Counted from the first letter of the stretch, positions 53,063 to 63,147 are shown. The stretch is 64,000 nt of DNA from Ignavibacteriota bacterium (GCA_013112585.1 JABFGH010000006.1:1-64000); one strand, 5' to 3'. Program-made: numbers and translations. Notes: generated by a model from the sequence alone, not told the origin.

Positions 53063-53503
53063 ATGTTTAAAGGCAGTTTTACATTTTCATTAGACGCGAA
53101 AGGCAGACTTAATATTCCTGCTAAAATAAGACGCGATATTAACCCCGAAGCTAACGGGGCTTTTGTGTTTACACGCGGTCCGCTTCAGAATATCGATCTA
53201 TATCCTTACGATCAGTGGAAGATGTTTGAAACCAAATTAAAATCCTTAAATATTTTTGATCCTAAGCAGGGCATGGTGATGAGAAGATTTTTGGAGACAG
53301 CGGTAGAAGATAAAATTGACGGACAAAATAGAGTACTGCTGCCAAAACCATTAATGGAATTTGCCGGAATTGAAAAGGAAGTATTTATACTCGGCACCCT
53401 AAACAAAATTGAATTATGGAATCCTGCGAAATACAAAGAGTATATTAATAAAGAAGATATGGCTTTTGAAGATATAGCCCAACAAGTGATGATCAATAAC
53501 TAA
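53063..53503 (+). CDS. mraZ: MraZ, transcriptional repressor of the dcw cluster
   Basis: 146 residues: two AbrB-like swapped-hairpin repeats with LDAKGRLNIPAKIR (10-23) and IDGQNRVLLPKPLMEF (about 86-101), each containing the DxxGR-type DNA-binding loop. It forms a ring and binds the GTGGG repeats just upstream. First gene of a tightly packed division and wall operon that runs to the end of the window. Confidence 0.96.
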   Translation: MFKGSFTFSLDAKGRLNIPAKIRRDINPEANGAFVFTRGPLQNIDLYPYDQWKMFETKLKSLNIFDPKQGMVMRRFLETAVEDKIDGQNRVLLPKPLMEFAGIEKEVFILGTLNKIELWNPAKYKEYINKEDMAFEDIAQQVMINN

Positions 53504-53504
53504 A

Positions 53505-54422
53505 ATGCAGCACGTACCTGTTTTACTTGAGGAAAGTTTAAAATATTTAGTTACAGAAGAAGATGGAAAATATTTTGATGGAACGATGGGTTTCGGCGGG
53601 CATTCTTCAGCACTATTAAATAAAGTTTCACCTAACGCAGTTCTTATTGGTACTGATAAAGATAAACAAGCTTTTCAATATTTGAAAAATAAGTTTATCG
53701 ATGATAAAAGAGTGAAGCTGTACAATACAGGTTTCACCGATATCGATATAATTTCTAAAATTGAGTTCATTGATAATTTTGACGGCATACTGGTTGACTT
53801 AGGGGTTTCCTCATTTCAACTGGATGATCCAAATTCGGGATTTACATACCGCGAAGATGCACCGCTTGATTTAAGGATGGATAAGGAAAAAGGAATTTCG
53901 GCAGCAGTTGTGCTCACTAAATTTGCACCTGAAGAGTTAACGGAAATTCTTTTCAAGTACGGTGAAGAAAAAAATGCAAGAAAAATTGTGCGGGCTATTG
54001 TGGAATCGAGAAATTCAAAAACAATTTCTACTACAAAAGATTTACGAGAAATTATTGAGCCGATTGTTCCGCAAAGGTTTTTGAATAAAAGTCTTTCACG
54101 AGTTTTTCAGGCATTACGAATTTATGTAAATGATGAACTTGAGGAATTAAAAATTTTTCTTAAAAAGGCGGTTGATTTGTTAAGCACTGATGGAAGAATT
54201 GTAGTTATCTCTTTTCATTCCTTGGAAGATAGAATTGTGAAGGAAGTTTTTAAGTACGAGAGTCTATCATGTGTGTGTCCGCCCGAAGCACCAATTTGTG
54301 TTTGCGATAAAGAACAGAGATTGAAAATTTTAACAAGAAAACCTGTAGTGCCGACAGACATTGAAATTAAAAATAATAAAAGATCGAGGAGTGCAAAATT
54401 AAGAGCAGCCCAAAAAATATAA
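53505..54422 (+). CDS. rsmH: RsmH, 16S rRNA m4C1402 methyltransferase
   Basis: 305 residues. SAM site FDGTMGFGGHSSALL (about 24-38), DGILVDLGVSSFQLDD and FHSLEDRIVK, plus the inserted helical domain (about 110-210) typical of MraW. It methylates C1402 of 16S rRNA in the P-site. It begins two bases after mraZ. The ribosome site of ftsL lies inside its last codons. Confidence 0.96.
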   Translation: MQHVPVLLEESLKYLVTEEDGKYFDGTMGFGGHSSALLNKVSPNAVLIGTDKDKQAFQYLKNKFIDDKRVKLYNTGFTDIDIISKIEFIDNFDGILVDLGVSSFQLDDPNSGFTYREDAPLDLRMDKEKGISAAVVLTKFAPEELTEILFKYGEEKNARKIVRAIVESRNSKTISTTKDLREIIEPIVPQRFLNKSLSRVFQALRIYVNDELEELKIFLKKAVDLLSTDGRIVVISFHSLEDRIVKEVFKYESLSCVCPPEAPICVCDKEQRLKILTRKPVVPTDIEIKNNKRSRSAKLRAAQKI

Positions 54423-54748
54423 ATAAAAAGAATACATCATTCTTTCTTTCATTAATTGGGTTTACGCTGTTTTTAACGGTAACACTTTTCAGTTATGTTT
54501 TTCTTGTTGAACAAAATAAATCATTAAAAAAAATAAAGGTTAATAAGGAAGAAGTTCTTTTGGAACGCACCAATAAATTAAGCGCTCAGTTAGTTGAGGT
54601 TCAAAAATTATCTTCGAAAGAACGCATAACAAAAATTGCTAAAGAAAAGCTGGGATTAATTAATCCCTTAGGTCCGTTTGAAGTTTTAAAAATTAATAAT
54701 AACACGGTTAATACTGTAGATGAAGTTGTGAGAGAGTTAGATGAGTAG
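54398..54748 (+). CDS. ftsL: FtsL-like division protein with an apparent ATT start
   Basis: Read from 54398 it is 116 residues: M-KSSPKNINKKNT, one TM (FFLSLIGFTLFLTVTLFSYVFL, about 15-36), a coiled coil (NKSLKKIKVNKEEVLLERTNKLSAQLVEVQKL) and ERITKIAKEKLGLINP, the FtsL/DivIC layout and the usual position between rsmH and ftsI. No ATG, GTG or TTG precedes the TM. ATT at 54398 has a strong GAGGAG (54386-54391) six bases upstream. The first TTG (54560) would delete the membrane segment. Rare AUU initiation is known in other bacteria. It overlaps ftsI by eight bases. Confidence 0.8.
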   Translation: MKSSPKNINKKNTSFFLSLIGFTLFLTVTLFSYVFLVEQNKSLKKIKVNKEEVLLERTNKLSAQLVEVQKLSSKERITKIAKEKLGLINPLGPFEVLKINNNTVNTVDEVVRELDE

Positions 54749-56756
54749 AACGAGAGTGCTGATAATATTACTTGTAATATTTATCTCGTTTGGGGCATTA
54801 GCCGCTAAGCTTTTCGAAATACAAATTGTAAACCACAATAAGTTTGTTTATTCAGCTAAACGCCAGCAGGATAAGCCATCCAGTGTTAAGGCTGAACGCG
54901 GATTGATTAAAGATAGAGACGGGATGGTGCTCTCATACACTCGTGATGATTATTCCTACTATGCTCATCTGAATCAAATTAAAAGTGAAAAAGCAAAAAC
55001 AAAAGTTGCCGAAAAATTTTCGGAAGTATTCGGTAAATCAAAAAAACATTATTTGAGATTATTAAACTCAAAGAAAAAAGTCGTCTGCTTGGAAAAAAAA
55101 GCATCGAAGGAAAAAGCAATAATGCTTAGAGAGTTTATAGTGGAAGGACTTAAAGAAATAACTGACTTCACCAGAATTTACCCATATAAAAATTTAGCTG
55201 CGCATACAATAGGTTATGTTGATAAAAACAATAAGAATGGTGTTGACGGTATTGAAAAATATTTTGATGCTGAACTGCAAGGCGAAGACGGATTTTTATT
55301 TATCGAGCGTGATGTTATTGGTCGTACGGTAACTATCAATGATGAAAAATCTTATCCATCAATTCCCGGTAATGATATTTATCTTACAATCAAAAAAAAT
55401 TATCAACTAATTTTAGATGATGAGTTATCGAAGGGCATTAAGGAGTATGAAGCAAATTCGGCAATCGGGGTAATGATGGACCCAAACACGGGCGAAATCC
55501 TTGCCATATCAAATGTTCCTTCATTCGACCCGAATAAGTATAACAATTTTACTAGTTGGCAGAGAAAAAACAGGGCTTTAACGGATACATACGAACCCGG
55601 CTCAACTATAAAATCAATAGTTATTGCTATGCTGCTCGAAGAAAAATTAGCACGAAGCGGCGAATGGATAGATACTGAAAATGGAGTATTCCGCCGTAGG
55701 GGAGCGCTGATTAGAGACACACATAAATTCGAGCGGCTAACAGTTAGAGGAGTACTTGAGCAGTCGAGCAATGTTGGTATCTCAAAGTTGAGTGATAGAA
55801 TTCCGGAAGATACATTTTATAAGTATTTACGAAACTTCGGGTTTGGGAATAAAACAGAAATTGAACTCCTGGGCGAAGCATCGGGCAGACTTAAGAAGCC
55901 AAATGATTATTCCAGGGTAAGTAAGTCTTCAATGTCCTACGGTTACGAGATTAGTGTAACACCAATTCAGCTTGCTGCAGCTTATGCAGCATTAATAAAC
56001 GGCGGCAATTTACTGCGACCATATATTGTTAAAAAGATAACCGACAGAGAGAATAACACAATTTTAGAAAATTCAGCTTTTAAATTACGAAGTGTTATAA
56101 GTAATGCTACATCAGAAAAGTTAAAGCAATTTATGGTAGGTGTGGTTGAAGAGGGAACAGGCAGAAATGCAAGGCTGGATGATATTTTAATCGGCGGTAA
56201 AACAGGTACCACTAAAAAATTAGTTGACGGTAAATATTCCAGTAAAAATTATAACTCATCTTTTATCGGGTTCTTCCCGGCGGAAAATCCGCAGTTAGTT
56301 TGCCTGATATTATTTGATTCCCCTAAAATAGGTAAATACGGAAGCCAGGTTGCAGCACCCGTTTTCAAAAATATTGTCAGCAGAATTGTTGAAAGTGATG
56401 TACAGATTTTAAAATCGAAAAAGAATAAAGAAACTAAAACAAAATTACTTGATGAATTATTCACAGAAATGAATAAAGATCAAACTGAACAAAGCCTCCT
56501 CAAAACCTCAAATATAAATAGTGCTACCGGCGATGATCGTATTGCCCACAACGGTGATCATCGCCTCCCTCTTTCTATGCCTAATCTGAAAAACAAATCA
56601 AAAAGGTATGCGCTTAATTTACTTTATGAGTTGGGGTTGAAAGCAGATATTGAGGGAAGCGGAAGAGTTGTTAGTCAAAGTATTAAACCCGGCACAAAGA
56701 TAAAAGCAGGAGCTTTATGTAGAATAGAGTGCAGTTCTACTATAAATATAAACTAA
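54741..56756 (+). CDS. ftsI: FtsI/PBP class B transpeptidase with PASTA domain and a palindromic insert
   Basis: 671 residues. N-terminal TM, pedestal domain with KAERGLIKDRDGMVLS, transpeptidase with catalytic Ser288 (PGSTIKS), SSN (342-344) and KTGT (487-490). The C-terminus has one PASTA domain (MPNLKNKSKRYALNLLYELGL). It cross-links septal peptidoglycan. Between them the linker contains SATGDDRIAHNGDHRLPLS, encoded by an inverted repeat at 56529-56565. The insert lies in a flexible part, so the enzyme is probably active. Confidence 0.93.
   Translation: MSRTRVLIILLVIFISFGALAAKLFEIQIVNHNKFVYSAKRQQDKPSSVKAERGLIKDRDGMVLSYTRDDYSYYAHLNQIKSEKAKTKVAEKFSEVFGKSKKHYLRLLNSKKKVVCLEKKASKEKAIMLREFIVEGLKEITDFTRIYPYKNLAAHTIGYVDKNNKNGVDGIEKYFDAELQGEDGFLFIERDVIGRTVTINDEKSYPSIPGNDIYLTIKKNYQLILDDELSKGIKEYEANSAIGVMMDPNTGEILAISNVPSFDPNKYNNFTSWQRKNRALTDTYEPGSTIKSIVIAMLLEEKLARSGEWIDTENGVFRRRGALIRDTHKFERLTVRGVLEQSSNVGISKLSDRIPEDTFYKYLRNFGFGNKTEIELLGEASGRLKKPNDYSRVSKSSMSYGYEISVTPIQLAAAYAALINGGNLLRPYIVKKITDRENNTILENSAFKLRSVISNATSEKLKQFMVGVVEEGTGRNARLDDILIGGKTGTTKKLVDGKYSSKNYNSSFIGFFPAENPQLVCLILFDSPKIGKYGSQVAAPVFKNIVSRIVESDVQILKSKKNKETKTKLLDELFTEMNKDQTEQSLLKTSNINSATGDDRIAHNGDHRLPLSMPNLKNKSKRYALNLLYELGLKADIEGSGRVVSQSIKPGTKIKAGALCRIECSSTININ
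56529..56565. repeat. perfect 10-bp inverted repeat inserted in frame in the PBP gene
   Basis: GGCGATGATC (56529-56538) and GATCATCGCC (56556-56565) are exact reverse complements around a 17-base loop. It encodes part of the linker and preserves the frame. Confidence 0.75.
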
Positions 56757-56773
56757 ATTAATTAAGATTTCGG

Positions 56774-58252
56774 ATGAGGATTTCTAAGTTATTAAATAAT
56801 TTGCAGGCTATTCAGGTAGTCGGTAACGCGCGTGATAATGATATAAGCGATATCACTATTGATTCACGCGAGGTGCGAAGTGGGTCACTTTTTGTGGCTA
56901 TTAAAGGTTTCGTTACCGATGGGCATAAATTCATCGATGATGTAATTTCGAAAAATGCCGCTGCAATTGTTATCGACGATCCAAATGCAGTTCCCGAACA
57001 CTTACTTCATACAGTTGACTGCACAAAAATATTGGTTAAGGACAGCCGCGAAGCCCTAGCACAATTATCAAATACTTTCTGGAACGAGCCTTCCAAAAAA
57101 TTAACCTTAATTGGAATTACCGGAACGAAAGGCAAAACAACTACTTCCTACTATCTCAAAAATTTATTAGAAACGGCAGGGTGTAAAACCGGGCTTATCG
57201 GTACAATATCCAATTTCATCGGCGATGAAGAGATTAAAACAAAATTAACAACTCCGGAATCGAACAGAATAAACAAGTTGATGAATGAAATGGTGCGGGC
57301 AGGATGCACACACTGCATTATGGAGGTATCATCACACTCGCTGGAATTGAATAGAGTGCAAGGGCTGGATTTTGACTTTGCGCTGTTCACTAATATTACT
57401 TCAGATCATTTAGATTTTCATGAAAATTTTGGAAGGTATTTAGCCGCAAAAAAAACTCTGTTTGATTTAATTGAAGAAGGTTCAAAGGCTATTGTTAATA
57501 TTGATGATAAAAGTTTTAGTGAATTAATTAGACATACAAAAGCCGATGTTATAAAATACGGATTTGATAAATCATCTGAGTACAGCATTGCAGATGTAAG
57601 TTATGATTTAAGCGGGACAAGATTTTCTGTCAACGCTGATGGTGAAGAGTACAATTTCTCAACAACATTGATAGGTAAGTTTAATGCTTACAATGCAGCG
57701 GCGGCTTTTGCTGTCGGGCATCAATTAGGAATTGAAAAACAGAAATTAATTGACGGCATAAATTCCACTCCTCAAATTCCGGGCAGATTTGAAGTAGTTA
57801 AGCGGGGAAGTAAAACAGTTGTAGTTGATTACTCACATACTGCCGGAAGTTTGGAAGAAGCACTTACCGCAATTCAAAAAATAGTTGACGGAAAAAATAA
57901 AATTCATACTGTTTTTGGATGCGGCGGAGATAGGGATAAAACTAAGCGACCAATAATGGGTGAAGTAGCAAGCCGTTTGAGCGATAAAGTTTATGTTACC
58001 TCGGATAACCCGCGTACAGAAGAACCTATGAAAATTATAGAAGATATTTTACCGGGAATAAAAAATAAAAATTACGTGGTTCTCGAAAGCCGGGATGAAG
58101 CGATTAAAACTGCAATCAAAACTTCGGAAGAAAACGCAGTTATTTTGATTGCCGGAAAAGGTCATGAGACTTATCAGGAAATAAATGGAGTAAGAAATTA
58201 TTTTTCTGATAAAGAAACAGCAAAAAAATACTTGGAAGAATATTGCAATTAA
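56774..58252 (+). CDS. murE: MurE, UDP-MurNAc-tripeptide synthetase (meso-DAP type)
   Basis: 492 residues. Mur ligase ATP loop GITGTKGKTTTS (about 115), HSLELNRVQG, FTNITSDHLDFH, and the specificity motif SDNPRTEEP (about 408); DNPR indicates that meso-diaminopimelate is added rather than lysine. The C-terminal GKGHETYQE is conserved too. Cytosolic wall precursor step 3. It follows ftsI by 17 bases and overlaps murF by ten. Confidence 0.97.
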   Translation: MRISKLLNNLQAIQVVGNARDNDISDITIDSREVRSGSLFVAIKGFVTDGHKFIDDVISKNAAAIVIDDPNAVPEHLLHTVDCTKILVKDSREALAQLSNTFWNEPSKKLTLIGITGTKGKTTTSYYLKNLLETAGCKTGLIGTISNFIGDEEIKTKLTTPESNRINKLMNEMVRAGCTHCIMEVSSHSLELNRVQGLDFDFALFTNITSDHLDFHENFGRYLAAKKTLFDLIEEGSKAIVNIDDKSFSELIRHTKADVIKYGFDKSSEYSIADVSYDLSGTRFSVNADGEEYNFSTTLIGKFNAYNAAAAFAVGHQLGIEKQKLIDGINSTPQIPGRFEVVKRGSKTVVVDYSHTAGSLEEALTAIQKIVDGKNKIHTVFGCGGDRDKTKRPIMGEVASRLSDKVYVTSDNPRTEEPMKIIEDILPGIKNKNYVVLESRDEAIKTAIKTSEENAVILIAGKGHETYQEINGVRNYFSDKETAKKYLEEYCN

Positions 58253-59625
58253 AATTTACCATTGAAGATTTATTTGATATGCCGACTTCGGAAATTTTTA
58301 ATCCGGATAGTTACCGTGCGGCAGTTTCAGTTACCATTGATTCGAGAAGGGTAAAAAAGAATTCAATTTTTGTTGCAATAAAAGGTGAAATTTTCGATGG
58401 TCATAAATTTGTTAAAGAAGCCGTAAAATCCGGAGCCGGTGCAGTTGTAATAAATAAAAGAAAGTTGAAAGAATTCGATTCCTTGAATGTGCCTATTATA
58501 ACTGTTGCTAATACAGTTGAAGCATTTGGATATCTCGCAAATTTATGGCGTAAAAAATTAGGAATTAAAGTTATATCAATTACAGGCAGCAGCGGCAAAA
58601 CTTCCGTTAAAGAAATGCTCTATCAATTGCTCTCGGCAAAATATTCGGTTTGTAAAACTGAAGCGAATAACAATAATCATTTAGGCGTACCGCTAACAAT
58701 TTTATCGGCAAATAAAAATAATGATATGCTTTTGCTGGAACATGGTACAAATCATTTTGGCGAAATTGAATACACAGCTAAAATTGCCGAGCCTGATTAT
58801 GCATTGATAACAAATATCGGCAGCTCGCATATTGAATACTTGAAGAATAAAAACGGAGTTCTTAAAGAGAAAAAATCTTTACTTGATGAAACTGACGGCA
58901 ACGGCGGAAAAGTATTTTTAAACATTGACGATAAAATGCTTGCCCGAATAACCGGAAAATATAAAAATGAAATTAAGTTCGGTTTTAATGATGAGGCTGA
59001 TGTAAAAGGGAAAATTTTAAGTTTCGACAAATATGGTTATCCAAGAGTTGAAGTGACCGGTAAGAGAAAAAAACTAGAAGTGACTTTACCGCTGCTTGGC
59101 GAAGCTTCGGCTAAAAATTTTATTGCGGCATCTGCTGCTGCTTTTAGTTTATCAATTACAAAACAGCAAATCATCAATGCAGTTAAGAAATTGAAACCAT
59201 TTGATAAACGATTAAATGTTAAGCGGTATAAAAATTATACATTGATTGATGATACTTACAATTCCAACCCCGACTCATTGAAGTCTTCGATTGAAGCTGT
59301 AAGTGAAATAAGCGATAGAGGAAGAAAAATTTTAATTCTCGGTGATATGTTTGAACTTGGCGAAAATGCAATTGCATTACACGAAGGAATTTCTAAATCA
59401 ATAAATAAAAAAAATATTGATGCCGTTTATACAATCGGTAAAAACATGAAAAACCTTAACGTCAGGTTAGATGTTAAGAAAATAACCAACAGACATTTTA
59501 GAACTAGAAAAAGTCTGGGGGCTTTTCTTAAAACGATGCAACTGAATGATTCCGCAGTCCTGGTAAAGGGTTCACGCGGAATGAAGATGGAAAAATTTGT
59601 AAAAATTTTAGCAGGTAAAAAATAA
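58243..59625 (+). CDS. murF: MurF, UDP-MurNAc-tripeptide-D-Ala-D-Ala ligase
   Basis: 460 residues, TTG start inside the 3' end of murE (GGAAG upstream). ITGSSGKTSVKEML (about 113-126) is the ATP loop; NNNNHLGVPLTIL, EHGTNHFGEI and DDTYNSNPDSL are MurF-specific. It attaches D-Ala-D-Ala to the tripeptide. It ends one base into mraY. Confidence 0.96.
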   Translation: MQLKFTIEDLFDMPTSEIFNPDSYRAAVSVTIDSRRVKKNSIFVAIKGEIFDGHKFVKEAVKSGAGAVVINKRKLKEFDSLNVPIITVANTVEAFGYLANLWRKKLGIKVISITGSSGKTSVKEMLYQLLSAKYSVCKTEANNNNHLGVPLTILSANKNNDMLLLEHGTNHFGEIEYTAKIAEPDYALITNIGSSHIEYLKNKNGVLKEKKSLLDETDGNGGKVFLNIDDKMLARITGKYKNEIKFGFNDEADVKGKILSFDKYGYPRVEVTGKRKKLEVTLPLLGEASAKNFIAASAAAFSLSITKQQIINAVKKLKPFDKRLNVKRYKNYTLIDDTYNSNPDSLKSSIEAVSEISDRGRKILILGDMFELGENAIALHEGISKSINKKNIDAVYTIGKNMKNLNVRLDVKKITNRHFRTRKSLGAFLKTMQLNDSAVLVKGSRGMKMEKFVKILAGKK

Positions 59626-60734
59626 TGTTCTACTATCTTTTTGAATATATTAATAAAGTATTTTCACCTCCGGGATTCGATATCTTCCGCTTCCTGTCAT
59701 TCCGTTCAATTTTATCCGCAATAACTGCTCTCTTTTTATCTGTTTACTTCGGACCAAAAGTAATTGACTATTTAAAGAAAAAACAAGTTGGCGAAACTAT
59801 AAAAGAGATTGGACCGAAATCTCATTTTTCAAAAGCCGGTACACCAACTATGGGCGGAGTAATAATAATTTTTTCCGTAGTAATACCGGTATTACTTTGG
59901 GGAGATATTAAAAGCGGCTATATAATTATAGTTTTAGCCGGTACAGTTTGGTTAAGCGCAGTAGGCTTTTTAGATGATTACTTGAAAGTGATAAAAAAAT
60001 ATTCACATGGATTAATTGCGCGGTATAAGCTGTTAGGACAAGTATTATTGGGCATTGCCGTAGGAACTGCAATTTATTTTATGCCCGAATTTCAGGAGTA
60101 CACAACCGAAACGACACTGCCCTTTTTTAAAAATCTAAATTTTGATTTCTCATATCTTTACATTCCGGCGGTAGTATTTTTTATAACGGCAACTTCAAAC
60201 GCTGTAAACTTAACAGACGGACTGGATGGTCTGGCTATCGGCACTACCATTATTGTTATGCTTGCGCTGGCAGTAATGAGTTATGTTAGCGGGAACGTTA
60301 TTTATTCTGATTACTTAAACATTATTTATCTGCCCGGTTCAGGTGAGCTGACAGTTTTTATTGCCGCTTTAATAGGTGCAGGACTCGGATTTCTCTGGTT
60401 TAATTTTTATCCCGCGCAAGTATTTATGGGTGATACCGGCTCGCTTGCTATCGGCGGGGCTTTTGGTATAATAATGATTTTAATAAAAAAGGAATTACTA
60501 ATTCCGATAGTGGGCGGAATATTTTTTCTTGAAACTGTTTCTGTAATCATTCAACGCCTTTATTTCAAATACACTAAAAAGAAATATGGTGAAGGCAGAA
60601 GAATATTTAAAATGGCTCCGCTTCATCATCACTTTGAATTACTCGGCTGGTCGGAACCGAAAATTGTAATTAGGTTTTACATCATAACAATAATTTTAGC
60701 AATTGTAAGCCTGGCTTCATTTAAGATTAGATAA
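59625..60734 (+). CDS. mraY: MraY, phospho-MurNAc-pentapeptide translocase
   Basis: 369 residues with ten TM helices. GTPTMGG, FLDDYLKV (catalytic Asp pair), NLTDGLDGLA and MGDTGSLAIGG are the family signatures, and PLHHHFELLGWSE marks the C-terminal loop. It makes lipid I at the inner face of the membrane. It overlaps both neighbours by one base. Confidence 0.97.
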   Translation: MFYYLFEYINKVFSPPGFDIFRFLSFRSILSAITALFLSVYFGPKVIDYLKKKQVGETIKEIGPKSHFSKAGTPTMGGVIIIFSVVIPVLLWGDIKSGYIIIVLAGTVWLSAVGFLDDYLKVIKKYSHGLIARYKLLGQVLLGIAVGTAIYFMPEFQEYTTETTLPFFKNLNFDFSYLYIPAVVFFITATSNAVNLTDGLDGLAIGTTIIVMLALAVMSYVSGNVIYSDYLNIIYLPGSGELTVFIAALIGAGLGFLWFNFYPAQVFMGDTGSLAIGGAFGIIMILIKKELLIPIVGGIFFLETVSVIIQRLYFKYTKKKYGEGRRIFKMAPLHHHFELLGWSEPKIVIRFYIITIILAIVSLASFKIR

Positions 60735-62083
60735 TGAATATACGAGATAAAAAAATATCGATACTTGGTGCAGTAAGAAGCGGAATCGGTGCTGCAAAAT
60801 TAGCTGCCTCTCAAGGTGCAGTGCCTTTCGTTAGTGATATGTCTGCCGATGAAAATGTAATTGAAAATTGTAAAGAACTAGAAAAGTTAAATATAGCTTT
60901 TGAATATGGCGGTCATACCGATAGAGTTTTTGATTGTGATTTTGTAATTACAAGTCCGGGTGTTCCGAACAACTCGACTGTGCTGCAAAAATGCAGGGAG
61001 AAAAATATTAAAGTTGTAAGCGAAATAGAATTTGCATCTTGGTTTTGCAAAGGTAGAATAATTTCGATAACCGGTACAAACGGTAAAACTACAACTACCG
61101 CATTATGCGCACATGCACTAAATACCTGCGGATTAAAAACTTACTCCGCCGGTAATATTGGAACTGCTTTCTCCGAGGTAGTTTTGGATGTAAAGGAAAA
61201 TGAAATTGTTGCACTTGAAACTTCAAGCTTTCAATTGGATTATATCGATAAGTTTAAGCCGATGATCACAATCATATTAAACATTACGCCGGATCATCTT
61301 GACAGGTATGAAAACGCATTCAAAAAATATATCGATTCAAAATTGGGTGTTACTAAAAATCAAACTGCCGAAGATTATTTTATATTTAATGCCGATGACA
61401 AAAACACTCCCGCTGAAATTGATAATAATCTCGTTAACCGTTATTCCTTTTCACTAATGGCTGAGCAAAAATATGGTGCATACATTAGTGAGAATAATTT
61501 TGTTTTTGCCGAAGATTTGAATCTAGAAGAAGTTTGTTCAATAGATGATTTATTTATTAAAGGTGAACATAATATTGCTAACGCACTTGCAGTTTTAATT
61601 ACTGCAAAAATATTAAAACTCAGTAACGATAAAATAAAATTAGGATTCAGTTCATTTAAAGGTGTTGAACACCGGTTAGAATTTGTGCGCGAATTAAACG
61701 GTGTAAAGTATTTTAATGATTCTAAAGCTACAAACATCGATTCAGTCTGGTATGCGCTCAGAACATTCGATAGTCCAATTCATCTTATTCTTGGCGGTAT
61801 AGATAAAGGTAATGACTATTCAATAATTGAAAGCCTGGTTAGTGAACGAGTTAAAAAAATATATGCAATCGGTACTTCGGCTGAAAAGATTTTTAGTTAC
61901 TTCAGTAAAAAAGTTGAAGTAGAAAAAATGGAAAGTTTAGAAGCAGCGATCGAAAAAGCGAAAATAGAAGCGGTTCAAAATGAAATTGTTTTACTATCCC
62001 CGGCTTGCGCAAGTTTTGATATGTTCAAAAATTATGAACATAGGGGAAACGTATTTAAAGAAAAGGTGAACTCACTTAACTGA
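60734..62083 (+). CDS. murD: MurD, UDP-MurNAc-L-Ala-D-Glu ligase
   Basis: 449 residues. ITSPGVPNNS, the ATP loop SITGTNGKTTTTAL (about 110-123), ETSSFQLDYI and ILNITPDHLDRY, YFNDSKATNIDSV and ILGGIDKGNDY are typical MurD blocks. Adds D-glutamate to UDP-MurNAc-L-Ala. Confidence 0.96.
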   Translation: MNIRDKKISILGAVRSGIGAAKLAASQGAVPFVSDMSADENVIENCKELEKLNIAFEYGGHTDRVFDCDFVITSPGVPNNSTVLQKCREKNIKVVSEIEFASWFCKGRIISITGTNGKTTTTALCAHALNTCGLKTYSAGNIGTAFSEVVLDVKENEIVALETSSFQLDYIDKFKPMITIILNITPDHLDRYENAFKKYIDSKLGVTKNQTAEDYFIFNADDKNTPAEIDNNLVNRYSFSLMAEQKYGAYISENNFVFAEDLNLEEVCSIDDLFIKGEHNIANALAVLITAKILKLSNDKIKLGFSSFKGVEHRLEFVRELNGVKYFNDSKATNIDSVWYALRTFDSPIHLILGGIDKGNDYSIIESLVSERVKKIYAIGTSAEKIFSYFSKKVEVEKMESLEAAIEKAKIEAVQNEIVLLSPACASFDMFKNYEHRGNVFKEKVNSLN

Positions 62084-63147
62084 TGAAAATATTAACCAAA
62101 ATATTAATTGCAACCGTTCTTCTGCTTATAGTGGTAGGCTCAATTTTAGTTTACAGTGCAAGCGGGGATATGACTCTATTCCGTTCGCATATTGCAAATG
62201 TGGTTTTTGCGCTTATAGCATTTTTTGTTTTTCTGGTAATGCCCTACGAATATTACCGGGGTGTAACTAAGTATGCGTTAATGGGTGTGATTGTTCTGCT
62301 GGCTGCAACTCTATTTATTGGAATTGAAAAAAACGGAGCAACACGCTGGATAAGTCTCGGCTTCTTCTCATTTCAGCCTTCCGAGATTGCAAAGTTTTTA
62401 TTAGTCATCCATCTGGCAAACTTAATTGAAAGTAAAGGCGAATTGATTGGAGACTTTAAAAAAGGTTACGTGTTTGCAATTACATGGATTGTAATGGTTG
62501 CGTTCTTCGTTGTCATTCAGCCGAATGTTAGTACCACTATTATAATTACGATAGTTTCATTTACAATTTTATATGTAGGCGGTGCAAAGCTTAAACACTT
62601 ATTTGTAACTGCAGGTTCGGCTGCTGCTTTAGTAGCAATTGCAGCGGCATTACTGCCCCATGCACGCTACAGGTTAGATAAATTTTTATTTGGTGAAACT
62701 CTGCAGGTAACTCAAGCTAAAATTGCACTCGGCAGCGGAGGCTTAACAGGATTGGGGTTTGGGCATAGCAGGCAAAGTGATTTGTTTGTGCCTTATCCCT
62801 ACGGCGACTTTATCTATTCAATTCTTGGTGAAGAGTTGGGCTTTATCGGTGCGTTAACTGTATTGTTTCTTTATCTAACAATATTTGTTATTTGTTTAAT
62901 AATTGCCAAACGATCCACTGATACATTTGGGCAGTTAACAGCATTTGGTTTGGGATTTATGATTGTGATAAGCGCATTTATCAATGCAGGTGTGGTTATG
63001 GGAGTATTGCCAACAACAGGTATAACTCTGCCGTTCATAAGTTTCGGAGGTACTTCGTTAATTGTTTTCAGCGTTTCAATTGCTGTGGTATTAAACATAG
63101 CAGTACGCAATAATAAAAGAAGGGAATTAAATTTAGCGCGAGCATGA
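62083..63147 (+). CDS. ftsW: FtsW, septal peptidoglycan polymerase (SEDS family)
   Basis: 354 residues, about ten TM helices. GATRWISLGFFSFQPSEIAKF, PYPYGDFIYSILGEELGFIG and GVLPTTGITLPFISFGGTSL are the SEDS signatures, including the conserved extracellular loop with the catalytic Asp. It polymerises lipid II together with the class B PBP encoded upstream. Confidence 0.95.
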   Translation: MKILTKILIATVLLLIVVGSILVYSASGDMTLFRSHIANVVFALIAFFVFLVMPYEYYRGVTKYALMGVIVLLAATLFIGIEKNGATRWISLGFFSFQPSEIAKFLLVIHLANLIESKGELIGDFKKGYVFAITWIVMVAFFVVIQPNVSTTIIITIVSFTILYVGGAKLKHLFVTAGSAAALVAIAAALLPHARYRLDKFLFGETLQVTQAKIALGSGGLTGLGFGHSRQSDLFVPYPYGDFIYSILGEELGFIGALTVLFLYLTIFVICLIIAKRSTDTFGQLTAFGLGFMIVISAFINAGVVMGVLPTTGITLPFISFGGTSLIVFSVSIAVVLNIAVRNNKRRELNLARA

